This document shows, piece after piece, positions 27,913 to 36,829 of a DNA stretch of 64,000 nt (its first letter is position 1; every line of letters starts with the position of its first letter). Under the pieces are notes generated by a model that worked only from the letters and a program-made list of their open reading frames with translations, was not told the DNA's origin and searched no databases. This stretch comes from Dactylosporangium sp. AC04546 (GTDB taxonomy: Bacteria > Actinomycetota > Actinomycetes > Mycobacteriales > Micromonosporaceae). The DNA lies in assembly GCF_022095675.1 (NCBI RefSeq), contig NZ_JAHYSG010000044.1, positions 1 to 64,000 of the forward strand, given 5' to 3'. The position numbers and the translations under genes were made by a program.

Positions 27913-29078
27913 TCACACTGCCCCGGATCATGTTCCTGGCGCTGCTGGTCATCGGCGGCTACGTGTTCGTCGTCGCGCCGCGCGTCGAGTCCTCGCCGGT
28001 CGCGACGTGGCAGTCGCAGGTCGCGGAGCCGACGCCGACGTTCACGCCGTCGCCGAAGGCCAAGGACCCCGAGCAGTTCCCGCCGGTCGGCAAGGCGTTC
28101 TTCGGCATCTTCACCGATCGCGGCCCGGGCGACCTCACCGACTACAACGGGTTCGTGCAGGCCGCCGGCCGCGGGCCGCAGGTGATGATGTTCGCCCAGG
28201 GCTGGGCCACCCACAAGAAGTTCGACCGCCAGCCGTTCGACCGCATCGTCAACCGCGGCATGCTGCCGATGCTCGGCTGGGAGCCGTGGAACTACCGCGT
28301 GGAGTCCAAGGTGGACACCGAGCGCGGCACGCAGCCCGAGTACCGGCTCGCGAAGATCACCGGCGGGGCGTACGACGCCTACATCAAGTCCTACGCCGAG
28401 GGGATCAAGGCGCTCGGCTACCCGGTGGCGCTCCGGTTCGCGCATGAGATGAACGGTTACTGGTACCCCTGGTGCGAGTCCGCCAACGGCAACAAGCGCG
28501 GCGACTACGTGGCAGCGTGGAAGCACGTCCACGACCTGTTCGACGCGGCCGGGGCCCGCAACGTCATCTGGGTGTGGAGCCCCAACGTCGTCTACGAGAA
28601 CTCGACGCCGCTGTCCCAGCTGTACCCCGGGGACGACTACGTCGACTGGGTCGGCCTGTCGGGCTACTACGGCACGGTCGGCATGGAGACCTACCAGACG
28701 TTCGAGCAGATCTACCGGAACACGCTCAGCGAGCTCAAGCAGGTGTCGAAGCGGCCCATCGTGGTCACCGAGGTCGCCGCCACCGACGCCGCCGGGCGCA
28801 AGGCGGAGTGGATCACCGACCTGCTCAAGACCCTGCCGAAGCACCCGGAGATCATCGGCTTCATGTGGTACGAGTCGGTCAAGGAGACCGACTGGCGGAT
28901 CTCGGTCTCGAAGACGGCGTCGGCGGCCTTCGCCCAGGGCGTCGCGCAGCCGTACTTCTCGGTGACGTGGTCGCCCGACACTGTGCCCCGCCGGACGCTG
29001 CCCGCCGTCGCGGCCTCGGCGTCGCCGTCGGCCTCGCGATCGGCCTCGCCGACTCCGTCGGCCTCCCGATCCAGATAG
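27909..29078 (+). CDS. Membrane-anchored GH26 beta-mannanase-like hydrolase
   Basis: 389 aa. One N-terminal TM/anchor (IMFLALLVIGGYVFVVAP), a Pro-rich linker, a GH26 barrel with acid/base Glu in RFAHEMNGYWYPWC and probable nucleophile Glu in VVTEVAAT, and a Ser/Pro/Ala-rich tail. GH26 enzymes cut beta-1,4-mannan or mixed glucan. Its start overlaps the synthase stop (ATGA), a pairing like bacterial cellulose synthase with its BcsZ glucanase, so it likely edits or releases the polymer made by GT2. Confidence 0.88.
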   Translation: MITLPRIMFLALLVIGGYVFVVAPRVESSPVATWQSQVAEPTPTFTPSPKAKDPEQFPPVGKAFFGIFTDRGPGDLTDYNGFVQAAGRGPQVMMFAQGWATHKKFDRQPFDRIVNRGMLPMLGWEPWNYRVESKVDTERGTQPEYRLAKITGGAYDAYIKSYAEGIKALGYPVALRFAHEMNGYWYPWCESANGNKRGDYVAAWKHVHDLFDAAGARNVIWVWSPNVVYENSTPLSQLYPGDDYVDWVGLSGYYGTVGMETYQTFEQIYRNTLSELKQVSKRPIVVTEVAATDAAGRKAEWITDLLKTLPKHPEIIGFMWYESVKETDWRISVSKTASAAFAQGVAQPYFSVTWSPDTVPRRTLPAVAASASPSASRSASPTPSASRSR

Positions 29079-29141
29079 TGCTTGTTGTCGTACCCCGCCG
29101 CTAGCATGGCGCGCACCGGTCAATCGTCCTAGGAGATCTCG

Positions 29142-29165
29142 ATGTTGGGTAGGCCGTCGTGGTGA
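29142..29165 (+). CDS. Possible 7-codon upstream ORF (MLGRPSW)
   Basis: ATG with the best Shine-Dalgarno in the area (AGGAGA, seven bases upstream) reads seven codons to TGA, which overlaps a GTG of the Hsp70-Kelch frame (GTGA). It would couple translation of the large gene to a tiny leader. It may be fortuitous. Confidence 0.3.
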   Translation: MLGRPSW

Positions 29166-32100
29166 ACATGACGCCCGGCGGGTTCGTCGTCGGCATCGAC
29201 CTGGGCACGTCCAACACCGTGGCCGTCATCCGGTCCCCCGACGGCCGCCGCCGTCCCGTGCTGTTCGACGGCGCCCCGCTGATGCCCTCGTCCGTGTTTC
29301 TGCAGGACAACGGGCAGCTCGCGGTGGGCCGCGACGCGCAGCGGCTTGCCCAGCTCGACCCGGGGCGCTACGAGCCCAACCCGAAGCGGCGCATCGACGA
29401 GGCGTCGGTGCTGCTCGGCTCGGTGGAGATCCCGACCGTGCAGGTGCTCGCCGCCGTCCTGCGCTCGGTCGGCAACGGCATCAGCGAGATCACTCGGTTC
29501 CCTCCGCCCGCCGTGCTGACCTACCCGGCGTCGTGGGGCCAGATGCGCCGCTCGCTGCTGCACGACGCCGCCGTGGCGGCCGGCTTCCCGCAGGTCACGC
29601 TGGTGCCCGAGCCGGTGGCCGCCGCGCGATACTTCATCAGCGCCCTCAACCACCCGCTCCCCCGCGGCTCGGCCATGGTCGTCTACGACTTCGGCGGCGG
29701 CACGATCGACATCGCCGTGGTCCGCAACGACGACCAGGGCTTCACCGTGATCGGCTCCGGCGGCCTGGAGGACGTCGGCGGCCTCGACATCGACGCCGCC
29801 CTGGTCGAGCTGCTCGGCGAGGTGCTGCGCACCTCCGAGCCCGACGTGTGGCGCCGCCTGGAGCAGCCACTCACCTCGCAGGACCGCCGCGACCGGCGCC
29901 TGTTCTGGGAGGACATCCGCGGCGCCAAGGAGATGCTGTCGCGCCAGACGGTCGCCCCGGTCTCCGTCCCCGGCGTCGAGGCCGCGCTCCACCTCACCCG
30001 CGAGGAGCTCGAGCGCAAGATCGGCCCGATGATCCGGCGCACGGTCGCCGAGACGGCCCGGGTCGTCCAGCAGTGCCACCTGCAGCCCGACCAGCTCGCC
30101 GGCATCATGCTCGTCGGCGGCTCCTCCCGGGTGCCGCTCGTGGCCCGCATGCTGCACCGCGAGCTCCAGCTCGCGCCGACCGTCCTCGAGCAGCCGGAGC
30201 TGCCGGTCGCCGAGGGCGCCGTCGTGCACCCGGCCGAGCTGACCACCGACGGCCGCTTCGGCGTCGCGACCGGCTCGGCGTCGGTCGGCGGCACGGCGGC
30301 CGCGTTCGGGGCGCCGCCGCCCGGCACCGGCTATGGCCCGCCGTCCCAGGGCTACGGCCCGCCCGGGCAGGCGTCGCCGGCCGGCTACGGCCCTGCGACC
30401 GGCCAGGGCTCACCCTCCGGCTACGCTCCCGCGGCCGGCTACGGGCCGCCGACCGGGCAGACCGCGCCCGGCTACGGCGTGCCGGCCGGGCAGGCATCAC
30501 CCGGCTACGGGCCGCAGCCGGGCCAGACCGGGCCTGGGCACACCGCACCGGGGCAGACCGCGCCCGGCTACGGGCCGCCGGGCCAGACCGGGTCCGGGCA
30601 GACTCCGCCGGGGCAGACCGCGCCGGGCTACGGCGTGCCGGCGGGGCAGGCCTCGCCGGCCTACGGGCCGCCGCCCGGTCAGGGATCGCCCGGCGGCTAC
30701 GGGCCGCCGCCCGGCCAGACCGGGCCGGGCCAGACCGCACCGGGCTACGGCGGGCAGACCGGCCAGACCGGCCAGACCGCGTACGGGGTGCCGGCCCAGC
30801 CGGCCTCGGCCGAGGACCTGCCCACCGGGCAGCCGCTGTGGGGCGACCGGGAGTATCGGCCCGCCCACGTCGAGCAGCCGATCACCGACCCCACCGGCGG
30901 CGGGGCACCGTCGGGCTACGTGTCGCCGCCCCCGGGCACCGAGTCCGTGCAGCAGTTCCACGTGCCGACCCAGCCGACGCCGTCGGGCGGCATCCCCGCC
31001 CAGACCGGCTACGGCGCGGCCGCCTCGGCCGCGCCCACCTCGGCCCCGCCGGTCTCCGGCGTGCCCTTCTCCGCCCCGCCGGTGTCGGGCATCCCGTCCT
31101 CCGCGCCGCCGATGGGCGGGCGGTCCGGCGTCGTGTACGGGGGCGCCGCGCCCGTCTCGTCGATGCCGGCCATCGACGCGCCGGTCTCCGGCGTGCCGGT
31201 CAGCGGGCCGGCGGGTCCCGCCTATCCCGTGACCGGCGCTCCGGTCTCACCGGTCTCGCCGGCCGCGGCACCGGTGTCGCCGGGCGCCGCGGTCGCCGGC
31301 TACGCGGCGTCGCCCATCGCCACGCCGAGGCCACCGGCCTCCCCCGACGACCCGGTCGTCGCACCGCCGAAGCCGCCCGTGGTCGACCCGGGCGGCGGCG
31401 GCAAGCGCCGCGGCGCGCTCATCGCCGCCCTGGTCGCGCTGGTGGTGCTCATCGGCGGCGGCGCCTGGGCGTGGACGGCGCTGCGCGACAAGAGCACCGA
31501 CGGCGGCGAGGAGACCCCGGACCCGATCGGCGCCTGGACGAAGCTGCCCGACGTGCCGACCGCGCTCAACGGCAACAAGACCGGCATCGAGGGCGCCGGC
31601 GCGGCGGTGGTGAAGAACAAGCTGTACGTGATCGGCGGCTTCACCGCGCAGGACCCGCGCCAGCAGATCAACTCGGTCTGGGTGTACGACCTGAGCCAGG
31701 GCGACACGGGCAAATGGACCGAGGGGCCGGACCTGCCGAAGCCGCTGAGCCACATGGCCGTCGTGGTCGACCGCAACGACACGCTGTGGGTGCTCGGCGG
31801 CTGGGCCTCCGACGGCGCCACCGACCAGGTGATCCAGCTCAGCACCGACGGCAGGGCGTGGGACCAGAAGGCGCCGCTGCCGGAGCCGCGGCTGTCGGGC
31901 GCGGCGGTGTACGACGGCCTGGGCATCATCTTCGCCGGCGGCACGGACAAGGACGGCAACGCCACCGACACGATCTACGGCCTGAACAAGACCGGCGACG
32001 GCTGGGACCACGTCGGCAACCTCCAGCACCCGCGGGAGAAGCTGGCCGCGGTGAGCGACGGCGCGGGCAACGTGCTGCTCATCGGCGGCACGTACAAGAG

Positions 32101-32434
32101 CCAGGAGCTCGTCTACGACGACGTCGAGGCCCTCGCCAACCGCAAGCCGAAGGGCACCGACCTCAAGCTCGACCACCCGCGCGAGGGCCCGGCGGGCGTC
32201 AACATCCAGGGCATCGGCCTGTGCGTGCTGGGCGGCAACAAGGGCAACGACGAGTACTTCGACTGGTGGTGCCAGGACGCGTCGAAGACCCCGCTGCTGC
32301 CGCAGCTGGAGATGCCCCGCTCGGGCATCGCCCTGGCCACGTCCGCCGGCGCGGTGTACGCGATCGGCGGCTACAACGGCGCCAAGAACCTCCACGGCAC
32401 GAGCACGGTCGAGGTCTTCCGCCCGAACAAGTAG
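29162..32434 (+). CDS. Hsp70 ATPase - transmembrane - Kelch propeller fusion
   Basis: 1090 aa. Residues ~8-360: Hsp70 nucleotide-binding domain (IDLGTSNTVAVI, YDFGGGTIDIAVV, LVGGSSRVPLVARML). ~390-545: low-complexity repeats of GYGPP/GQ type. ~600-720: Pro/Val/Ser repeats (APVSGVP). ~750-775: single TM (RGALIAALVALVVLIGGGAWAW). ~790-1090: Kelch repeats with double glycines (LYVIGGFTA, LWVLGGWASDG, IIFAGGTD, VLLIGGTY, LCVLGGNKG, VYAIGGYNG), a six-bladed-like propeller. The topology puts the ATPase inside and the propeller outside. No substrate-binding domain. GTG 29159, GTG 29162 and ATG 29168 are all possible starts. Confidence 0.88.
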   Translation: MNMTPGGFVVGIDLGTSNTVAVIRSPDGRRRPVLFDGAPLMPSSVFLQDNGQLAVGRDAQRLAQLDPGRYEPNPKRRIDEASVLLGSVEIPTVQVLAAVLRSVGNGISEITRFPPPAVLTYPASWGQMRRSLLHDAAVAAGFPQVTLVPEPVAAARYFISALNHPLPRGSAMVVYDFGGGTIDIAVVRNDDQGFTVIGSGGLEDVGGLDIDAALVELLGEVLRTSEPDVWRRLEQPLTSQDRRDRRLFWEDIRGAKEMLSRQTVAPVSVPGVEAALHLTREELERKIGPMIRRTVAETARVVQQCHLQPDQLAGIMLVGGSSRVPLVARMLHRELQLAPTVLEQPELPVAEGAVVHPAELTTDGRFGVATGSASVGGTAAAFGAPPPGTGYGPPSQGYGPPGQASPAGYGPATGQGSPSGYAPAAGYGPPTGQTAPGYGVPAGQASPGYGPQPGQTGPGHTAPGQTAPGYGPPGQTGSGQTPPGQTAPGYGVPAGQASPAYGPPPGQGSPGGYGPPPGQTGPGQTAPGYGGQTGQTGQTAYGVPAQPASAEDLPTGQPLWGDREYRPAHVEQPITDPTGGGAPSGYVSPPPGTESVQQFHVPTQPTPSGGIPAQTGYGAAASAAPTSAPPVSGVPFSAPPVSGIPSSAPPMGGRSGVVYGGAAPVSSMPAIDAPVSGVPVSGPAGPAYPVTGAPVSPVSPAAAPVSPGAAVAGYAASPIATPRPPASPDDPVVAPPKPPVVDPGGGGKRRGALIAALVALVVLIGGGAWAWTALRDKSTDGGEETPDPIGAWTKLPDVPTALNGNKTGIEGAGAAVVKNKLYVIGGFTAQDPRQQINSVWVYDLSQGDTGKWTEGPDLPKPLSHMAVVVDRNDTLWVLGGWASDGATDQVIQLSTDGRAWDQKAPLPEPRLSGAAVYDGLGIIFAGGTDKDGNATDTIYGLNKTGDGWDHVGNLQHPREKLAAVSDGAGNVLLIGGTYKSQELVYDDVEALANRKPKGTDLKLDHPREGPAGVNIQGIGLCVLGGNKGNDEYFDWWCQDASKTPLLPQLEMPRSGIALATSAGAVYAIGGYNGAKNLHGTSTVEVFRPNK

Positions 32435-32439
32435 CGAGG

Positions 32440-33399
32440 CTACGGGGAGAGGGCGCCGACCTGCTTCACGTGGCGGAGGGTCGGGGCCGTCTCCACGCGC
32501 TCGACGCCCTGGAGGGGGCCGACCCGCCGGGTCAGGTACTCGTACAGGGCGTGCATGTCGGGGCAGATCACCGTCGCGAACAGGTTCGTCTCGCCCGTGG
32601 TCGCCACCGCGAACACCACCTCGCGATGGCCGGCCAGGGCCTGGCCGACCGTCGCCAGGTGGGCGGGGGCGACCGTGAGCCACAGCATGACGCGCACCGG
32701 GTAGCCGAACAGGGACGGGTCCATCTCCACGTCGAAGAACAGGGCGCCCGTGCGGCGCAGCTGCTCCAGGCGGCGGCGGACCGTGGACTCCGACCAGCCC
32801 GTGGCCCGGGCCAGCTCCGGGTAGCCGAGGCGGCCGTCGCGGTTCAGGGCCACGAGCAGCGGGCGGTCGGACGGGAGGAGCTCGGCGCCGTCCTGCAACG
32901 GGACCCCGGCGCGCAGTTCGGCGATCTCGTCCGCGGTGAGGGACGAGTCGCGGGCCTCGCCGCCGACCGGGCCGCCGGCGAAGTGGTGGATCAGGCAGTG
33001 GGCGCGCACGGCGACCACGCGCGGGGTGCGCGGGAGCTTCTGCAGGAGCAGCTGCTCACGGTCGGCCGGGTCGGGGTTCTGGATGTGGCACGTGACCTCG
33101 GTACCGCCGGATGCGAGGGTGACCCACGACGTGTCGGGGCGGCGGGCGAGCGCGTCGGCGATGGCCGCCGCGCTGTCCGGGGTCGCCTGGAGGCGGATCA
33201 TCCACATGTCGTAGCCGAGGCGCACGCCGTCCGGCAGGCCGGCCACGCGCAGGCCGGCGTCGGTGCGCAGCCGGCGGTAGCGGCGCGCCACCGTCTGGTC
33301 GGAGACCCCGAGGACGGCGGCGAGCGTGCTGAACGGGACGCGGCCGTCGATGCGCAGGGCGTCGGTGATGCGGTGGTCGAGCGTGTCGAGTTCCACCAT
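32440..33399 (-). CDS. Lrp/AsnC-family regulator with two HTH units
   Basis: 319 aa, roughly twice a normal Lrp (about 150 aa): two tandem HTH-RAM units (LDHRITDALRIDGRVPFSTLAAVLGVSDQTVARRYRRL, and DRPLLVALNRDGRLGYPELARATGWSESTVRRRLEQL). Divergent from the MFS exporter with an 81-bp gap, so it probably controls that gene. ATG at 33399. Confidence 0.92.
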   Translation of the reverse strand: MVELDTLDHRITDALRIDGRVPFSTLAAVLGVSDQTVARRYRRLRTDAGLRVAGLPDGVRLGYDMWMIRLQATPDSAAAIADALARRPDTSWVTLASGGTEVTCHIQNPDPADREQLLLQKLPRTPRVVAVRAHCLIHHFAGGPVGGEARDSSLTADEIAELRAGVPLQDGAELLPSDRPLLVALNRDGRLGYPELARATGWSESTVRRRLEQLRRTGALFFDVEMDPSLFGYPVRVMLWLTVAPAHLATVGQALAGHREVVFAVATTGETNLFATVICPDMHALYEYLTRRVGPLQGVERVETAPTLRHVKQVGALSP

Positions 33400-33480
33400 C
33401 ACAACGTAGCTCGTGTCGGAATCCGGCAGGGCCAGCGGCGCAGCTATGGCGTGACCGCCAGACCAGGCACCTTCGACGGC

Positions 33481-34917
33481 ATGCGCAAATGGTTTCCCCT
33501 GATCGCGGTGTCGATCGGTACGTTCATGCTGCTCGTCGACGTCACGATCGTGGTCGTCGCCCTGCCGGCGCTCGCCGGCGATCTCGGCGCCACGCCCGAG
33601 GGCCTGCAGTGGGTGCTCGACGGCTACGCCCTCGCACTGGCCGCGCTGGTGCTCGGCGCCGGGGCGCTCGCCGACCGGCACGGCCGCAAGCGGCTGTACC
33701 TCGCCGGGACCGCCCTGTTCGCCGTGGCGTCGCTGGCGTGCGCGCTGGCGCCGAACGCCGGGCTGCTGGTCGCGGCGCGGTTCGTGCAGGGCGTCGGCGG
33801 CGCGGCGATGTTCGCGACGACGGTCGCGATCCTCAGCGTCGCGTACCACGGCCGCGACCGCGGCGTCGCGTTCGGCGTGTGGGGCGCGGTCAACGGCGCC
33901 GCCGCGGCGGCCGGCCCGATCGCCGGCGGCCTGCTCACCGAGCACCTGAGCTGGCACTGGATCTTCCTCGTCAACCTCCCCGTCAGCCTGCTGGCAATCT
34001 GGTTCACGGTCCGCGGCGTCACCGAGTCGCGCGGCCGCGCCGGCGCCCGCTTCGACCTGCCGGGCACGCTGACGTTCACCCTGGCCGCGGGCGCGGTCAC
34101 GTTCGGCCTGATCCGCGGCGGCGAGGCCGGCTGGACCGCGCCGCTGACCCTGTCGGCGTTCGCGGTGAGCGCGGTGGCCCTCGTGGTCTTCGTCGCCGTC
34201 GAGCGCGCGAGCGACCACCCGATGCTGGACCTGCGCCTCTTCACCCAGCGCTCGTTCGCGATCCTGATGGTGGCGGCGGTACTGGCGCAGGCCGCGGCGT
34301 TCGCGTACCTGCCCTTCACGACGGTGTGGCTGCAGCAGTTCCTCGGCAACGGGCCGGTGGACGCGGGCCTGCTCGGTGCGCTGCCCATGAGTGCCGCGGC
34401 CTTCGTGGCGGGCGCGTCCGCCGGCCGCTTCCTGCAGCGCGTCGCCCCGCGCTGGACGATCGGCGCCGGCCTGCTGCTCGTCGCGGCCGGCGACCTGCTC
34501 CAGGCGCGCCTCGACGCGGCGAGCGACGGCACGGCCCTCATCCCCGGCCTGATCCTCGTCGGCCTGGGCGTCTCGGCGGTCCTGCCGACGCTGGCCTCGG
34601 CGGCCCTGTCGGCCGTGCCGCACGAGCGCAGCGGCATGGCGGGCGGCGCGGTGAACACCTTCCGCCAGCTCGGGTTCGCGCTCGGCGTGGCGGTCTTCGG
34701 CGCCGTCTTCAGCGACCGCCTGGCGGGCGCGGCCGACCCGCGAGCGGCCGCCGCCGACGCGGTGAACATGACGGTGACGGTCGGCGGCCTGACCGCGCTG
34801 GCGGCGGCGGCCCTGGTCCTGCTGTTCCTGCGCCGCCCGGCCCCGGCGCCCCACGCGGCCCCGGCGGGCGGGCGGCCGACCGGCGAGACCGCGCAGGAAC
34901 CGGCCGCGGCGCACTAG
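33481..34917 (+). CDS. MFS drug exporter, DHA2 (EmrB/QacA) type
   Basis: 478 aa, about 14 hydrophobic segments. Motif A-like GALADRHGRKRLYLAG, motif C region GVWGAVNGAAAAAGPIAGGLL, and VDVTIVVVALPALA at the first helix are typical of proton-driven multidrug efflux. Charged Pro/Ala tail. Overlaps the convergent next stop by 4 bp. Confidence 0.92.
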   Translation: MRKWFPLIAVSIGTFMLLVDVTIVVVALPALAGDLGATPEGLQWVLDGYALALAALVLGAGALADRHGRKRLYLAGTALFAVASLACALAPNAGLLVAARFVQGVGGAAMFATTVAILSVAYHGRDRGVAFGVWGAVNGAAAAAGPIAGGLLTEHLSWHWIFLVNLPVSLLAIWFTVRGVTESRGRAGARFDLPGTLTFTLAAGAVTFGLIRGGEAGWTAPLTLSAFAVSAVALVVFVAVERASDHPMLDLRLFTQRSFAILMVAAVLAQAAAFAYLPFTTVWLQQFLGNGPVDAGLLGALPMSAAAFVAGASAGRFLQRVAPRWTIGAGLLLVAAGDLLQARLDAASDGTALIPGLILVGLGVSAVLPTLASAALSAVPHERSGMAGGAVNTFRQLGFALGVAVFGAVFSDRLAGAADPRAAAADAVNMTVTVGGLTALAAAALVLLFLRRPAPAPHAAPAGGRPTGETAQEPAAAH

Positions 34918-35327
34918 GGCCGGCGGCGGCCGGGTGGGAGCGGGAGCAGGTCGGGCTCCACCCAGCCGGTCCGAGCCTCCGGGGAGGCGAGGGTGGAGGA
35001 GCGGTAGAAGCGGCCGAGGAGCCGTTTGTCCAGCAGCGCCGGGTTCCGCGCCAGGAACCCGGCGAAGTCCTCGGCAACATCCGAGGCGGGCTCGGCGTGC
35101 ACGGCGACCAGCTCGACCCAGGCCCGGCTGATCGTGACGTGGTACTTCTGCGGGACGCCCGCGTAGCGGGCCGTGCGCCGGATGCCCTCGCTCACCACGC
35201 CGATCGCCGCCGGCATGCCGGCCCGCCGGACCGCGAGCCAGGTCACGTGCACGTGCTCGCGGTGCCCGAACCGCTCGGCGCCCGCCATCACCTCGTCCAG
35301 CAGCGCGCCGAACTCGGTGGCCGTCAC
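34914..35327 (-). CDS. Conserved small protein, unknown function
   Basis: 137 aa, soluble. Core HVHVTWLAVRRAG...KYHVTISRAWVELV contains several conserved-looking His and Trp residues but I do not recognise a family with confidence. Translationally coupled (ATGA) behind the MarR gene, so likely under its control. Confidence 0.7.
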   Translation of the reverse strand: MTATEFGALLDEVMAGAERFGHREHVHVTWLAVRRAGMPAAIGVVSEGIRRTARYAGVPQKYHVTISRAWVELVAVHAEPASDVAEDFAGFLARNPALLDKRLLGRFYRSSTLASPEARTGWVEPDLLPLPPGRRRP

Positions 35328-35725
35328 CGGTCCGCCTCGGTCAGGGCGGCCAGGACCGCGAGCGCCGCGGCCAGGGTCTCCGGCGGCAGGCCGGCGAGGG
35401 CCCGCCGCTCCAGCTCGTCCATCGCGGCCCGCACCTGGGCGGCGGTCTCGGCACCGGCCTCGGTCAGCTCGATCCGCACCGAGCGGCGGTCCCCCGGGTG
35501 CATCGCCCGGGTGATCAGGCCGCGCCGCTCCAGGCGGTCCAGGATGCCGGTCAGCGTGGCCGGGCGCGTGCCGACGTCGGCGCCCAGCCGGGAGACGGTC
35601 CGGGGTGTGCCGTCGGCCAGGTTGGCCAGCGCGTTCAGGTCGGACGGGGTCAGGTCCAGGTCGACCAGCTCGGCGGTGAGCGACTGCAGGGTCGCGTGGG
35701 TGGCGCGTTGCAGCTCAAGTATCAC
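35324..35725 (-). CDS. MarR-family regulator
   Basis: 133 aa. Winged helix TPSDLNALANLADGTPRTVSRLGADVGTRPATLTGILDRLERRGLITR with wing HPGDRRSVRIELTEAG. GTG start at 35725 with the repeat operator immediately upstream; the mRNA may be nearly leaderless. Confidence 0.92.
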   Translation of the reverse strand: MILELQRATHATLQSLTAELVDLDLTPSDLNALANLADGTPRTVSRLGADVGTRPATLTGILDRLERRGLITRAMHPGDRRSVRIELTEAGAETAAQVRAAMDELERRALAGLPPETLAAALAVLAALTEADR

Positions 35726-35730
35726 GGTTT

Positions 35731-35753
35731 CGAACTATACGATTCCGAACTAT
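35731..35753. promoter_or_regulatory. Direct-repeat operator/promoter of the MarR gene
   Basis: CGAACTAT occurs at 35731-35738 and again at 35746-35753 (15-bp period). On the minus strand this reads ATAGTTCG twice, and TATAGT could be the -10. It overlaps the upstream gene's stop, as expected for autoregulation. Confidence 0.45.
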
Positions 35754-36829
35754 CGCTCGCCAGCGAGTTTCGCCTCGACCCAGGCGTCGTCGAGGTGCTC
35801 GGCGTACGGGCCCCCGGGTGGGTCGACGACCCAGACGTGCATCATCTCGGCGGCGGTGACGGAGATGGTCAGGGGCGGGCAGCCGCCGTACGGCGAGACC
35901 ACGCCGAAGCCAGGCGGCAGCAGGCCGACGCAGACGTCGTGCGCGTGCCAGCGGGTGCTCGTGCCGCCGATCGCCGGGCCGGGCGCGCCCGCGACCGGGA
36001 CCTGGTACACCACGCCCAGCAGCAGGGCACGGTCGCCGCGCACGGCGTAGACCAGCTGCTCCGGGGCCTGCGGGTCCAGTGTGCGCCCATCGGCCTGGTG
36101 GCCCTTGTGGTCGAAGTGGACCTGCGGGCCCTCCGCCGGGCCGGCCGGGCGGTAGCCGGCGGCGAGGGCCGCGGCGAGCTCCCGGTACGGCGCCGTCGCG
36201 GCCCGCGTCTGCTCGGCCAGGTCGCGGGCCGCCGCCAGCTGGGCCGCCGTCGGCGGCGGGCCGGCCGCCCGCTGGACGACGCCGGCCTGGAGCCGGTCGG
36301 GGGCCTGGTGGTCGTGGCGGGTAAAGCCGACCAGCCACATCGCGGTGCCGAACAGCATGACGACGAGGACCGTCGCGGCCCGGGCGGCGAACCGGCGGGC
36401 CGCCAGCGAGAGCACGGTCAGCTGCAGGATCGCGGCGGCCATGCCGACCTGGTCGGGGCCGACGGGGCCGCGGGCGGCCCACCCGCAGTACACGATGAGG
36501 ACCATCGGCGTCGTGATCGCCAGGCCTCGCCTCCAGGCCCGCCCGCGGACCGCCCGCAGCGCCAGCCACGCCTCCACCAGGGCGGCGGCCGCGAGGAGCG
36601 GCGACATCGTCAGGTGGAGCGCGGCGACCGCGCCGAGCAGGGCGGCCGCCGTGCGGGTCAGCGGGTCGGCCGCGCGCCAGCCGTCCCGCAGCCGCAGCGC
36701 CCACGCCTGGCCCAGGCCGGCGTGGCCGGCGACGATGCGCCGGGCCTGCCAGGCCAGCAGCGGCGCCACCAGCAGCGCGGCCAGCGCGGCGCGGTGCTCA
36801 GGGGCGATGCCGGGCCAGAAGTCGTTCAC
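35750..36829 (-). CDS. Polytopic membrane protein with periplasmic C-domain
   Basis: 359 aa. First ~190 residues contain about six TM segments; the last ~170 are soluble (YRELAAALAAGYRPAGPAEGPQVHFDHKG, STRWHAHDVCVGLLPPGFGVVSPYGGCPP) with several His and two or three Cys, possibly metal binding. GTG start in a GTGA overlap with the gene before. Function not recognised. Confidence 0.75.
   Translation of the reverse strand: MNDFWPGIAPEHRAALAALLVAPLLAWQARRIVAGHAGLGQAWALRLRDGWRAADPLTRTAAALLGAVAALHLTMSPLLAAAALVEAWLALRAVRGRAWRRGLAITTPMVLIVYCGWAARGPVGPDQVGMAAAILQLTVLSLAARRFAARAATVLVVMLFGTAMWLVGFTRHDHQAPDRLQAGVVQRAAGPPPTAAQLAAARDLAEQTRAATAPYRELAAALAAGYRPAGPAEGPQVHFDHKGHQADGRTLDPQAPEQLVYAVRGDRALLLGVVYQVPVAGAPGPAIGGTSTRWHAHDVCVGLLPPGFGVVSPYGGCPPLTISVTAAEMMHVWVVDPPGGPYAEHLDDAWVEAKLAGER

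Noticed and set aside
29533..33480. Plus-strand frame running from the Hsp70 gene into the MFS transporter
   Set aside because: Only the MFS part (from 33481) has recognisable composition and motifs; the rest is an out-of-frame shadow of the Hsp70-Kelch gene and antisense of the Lrp gene.
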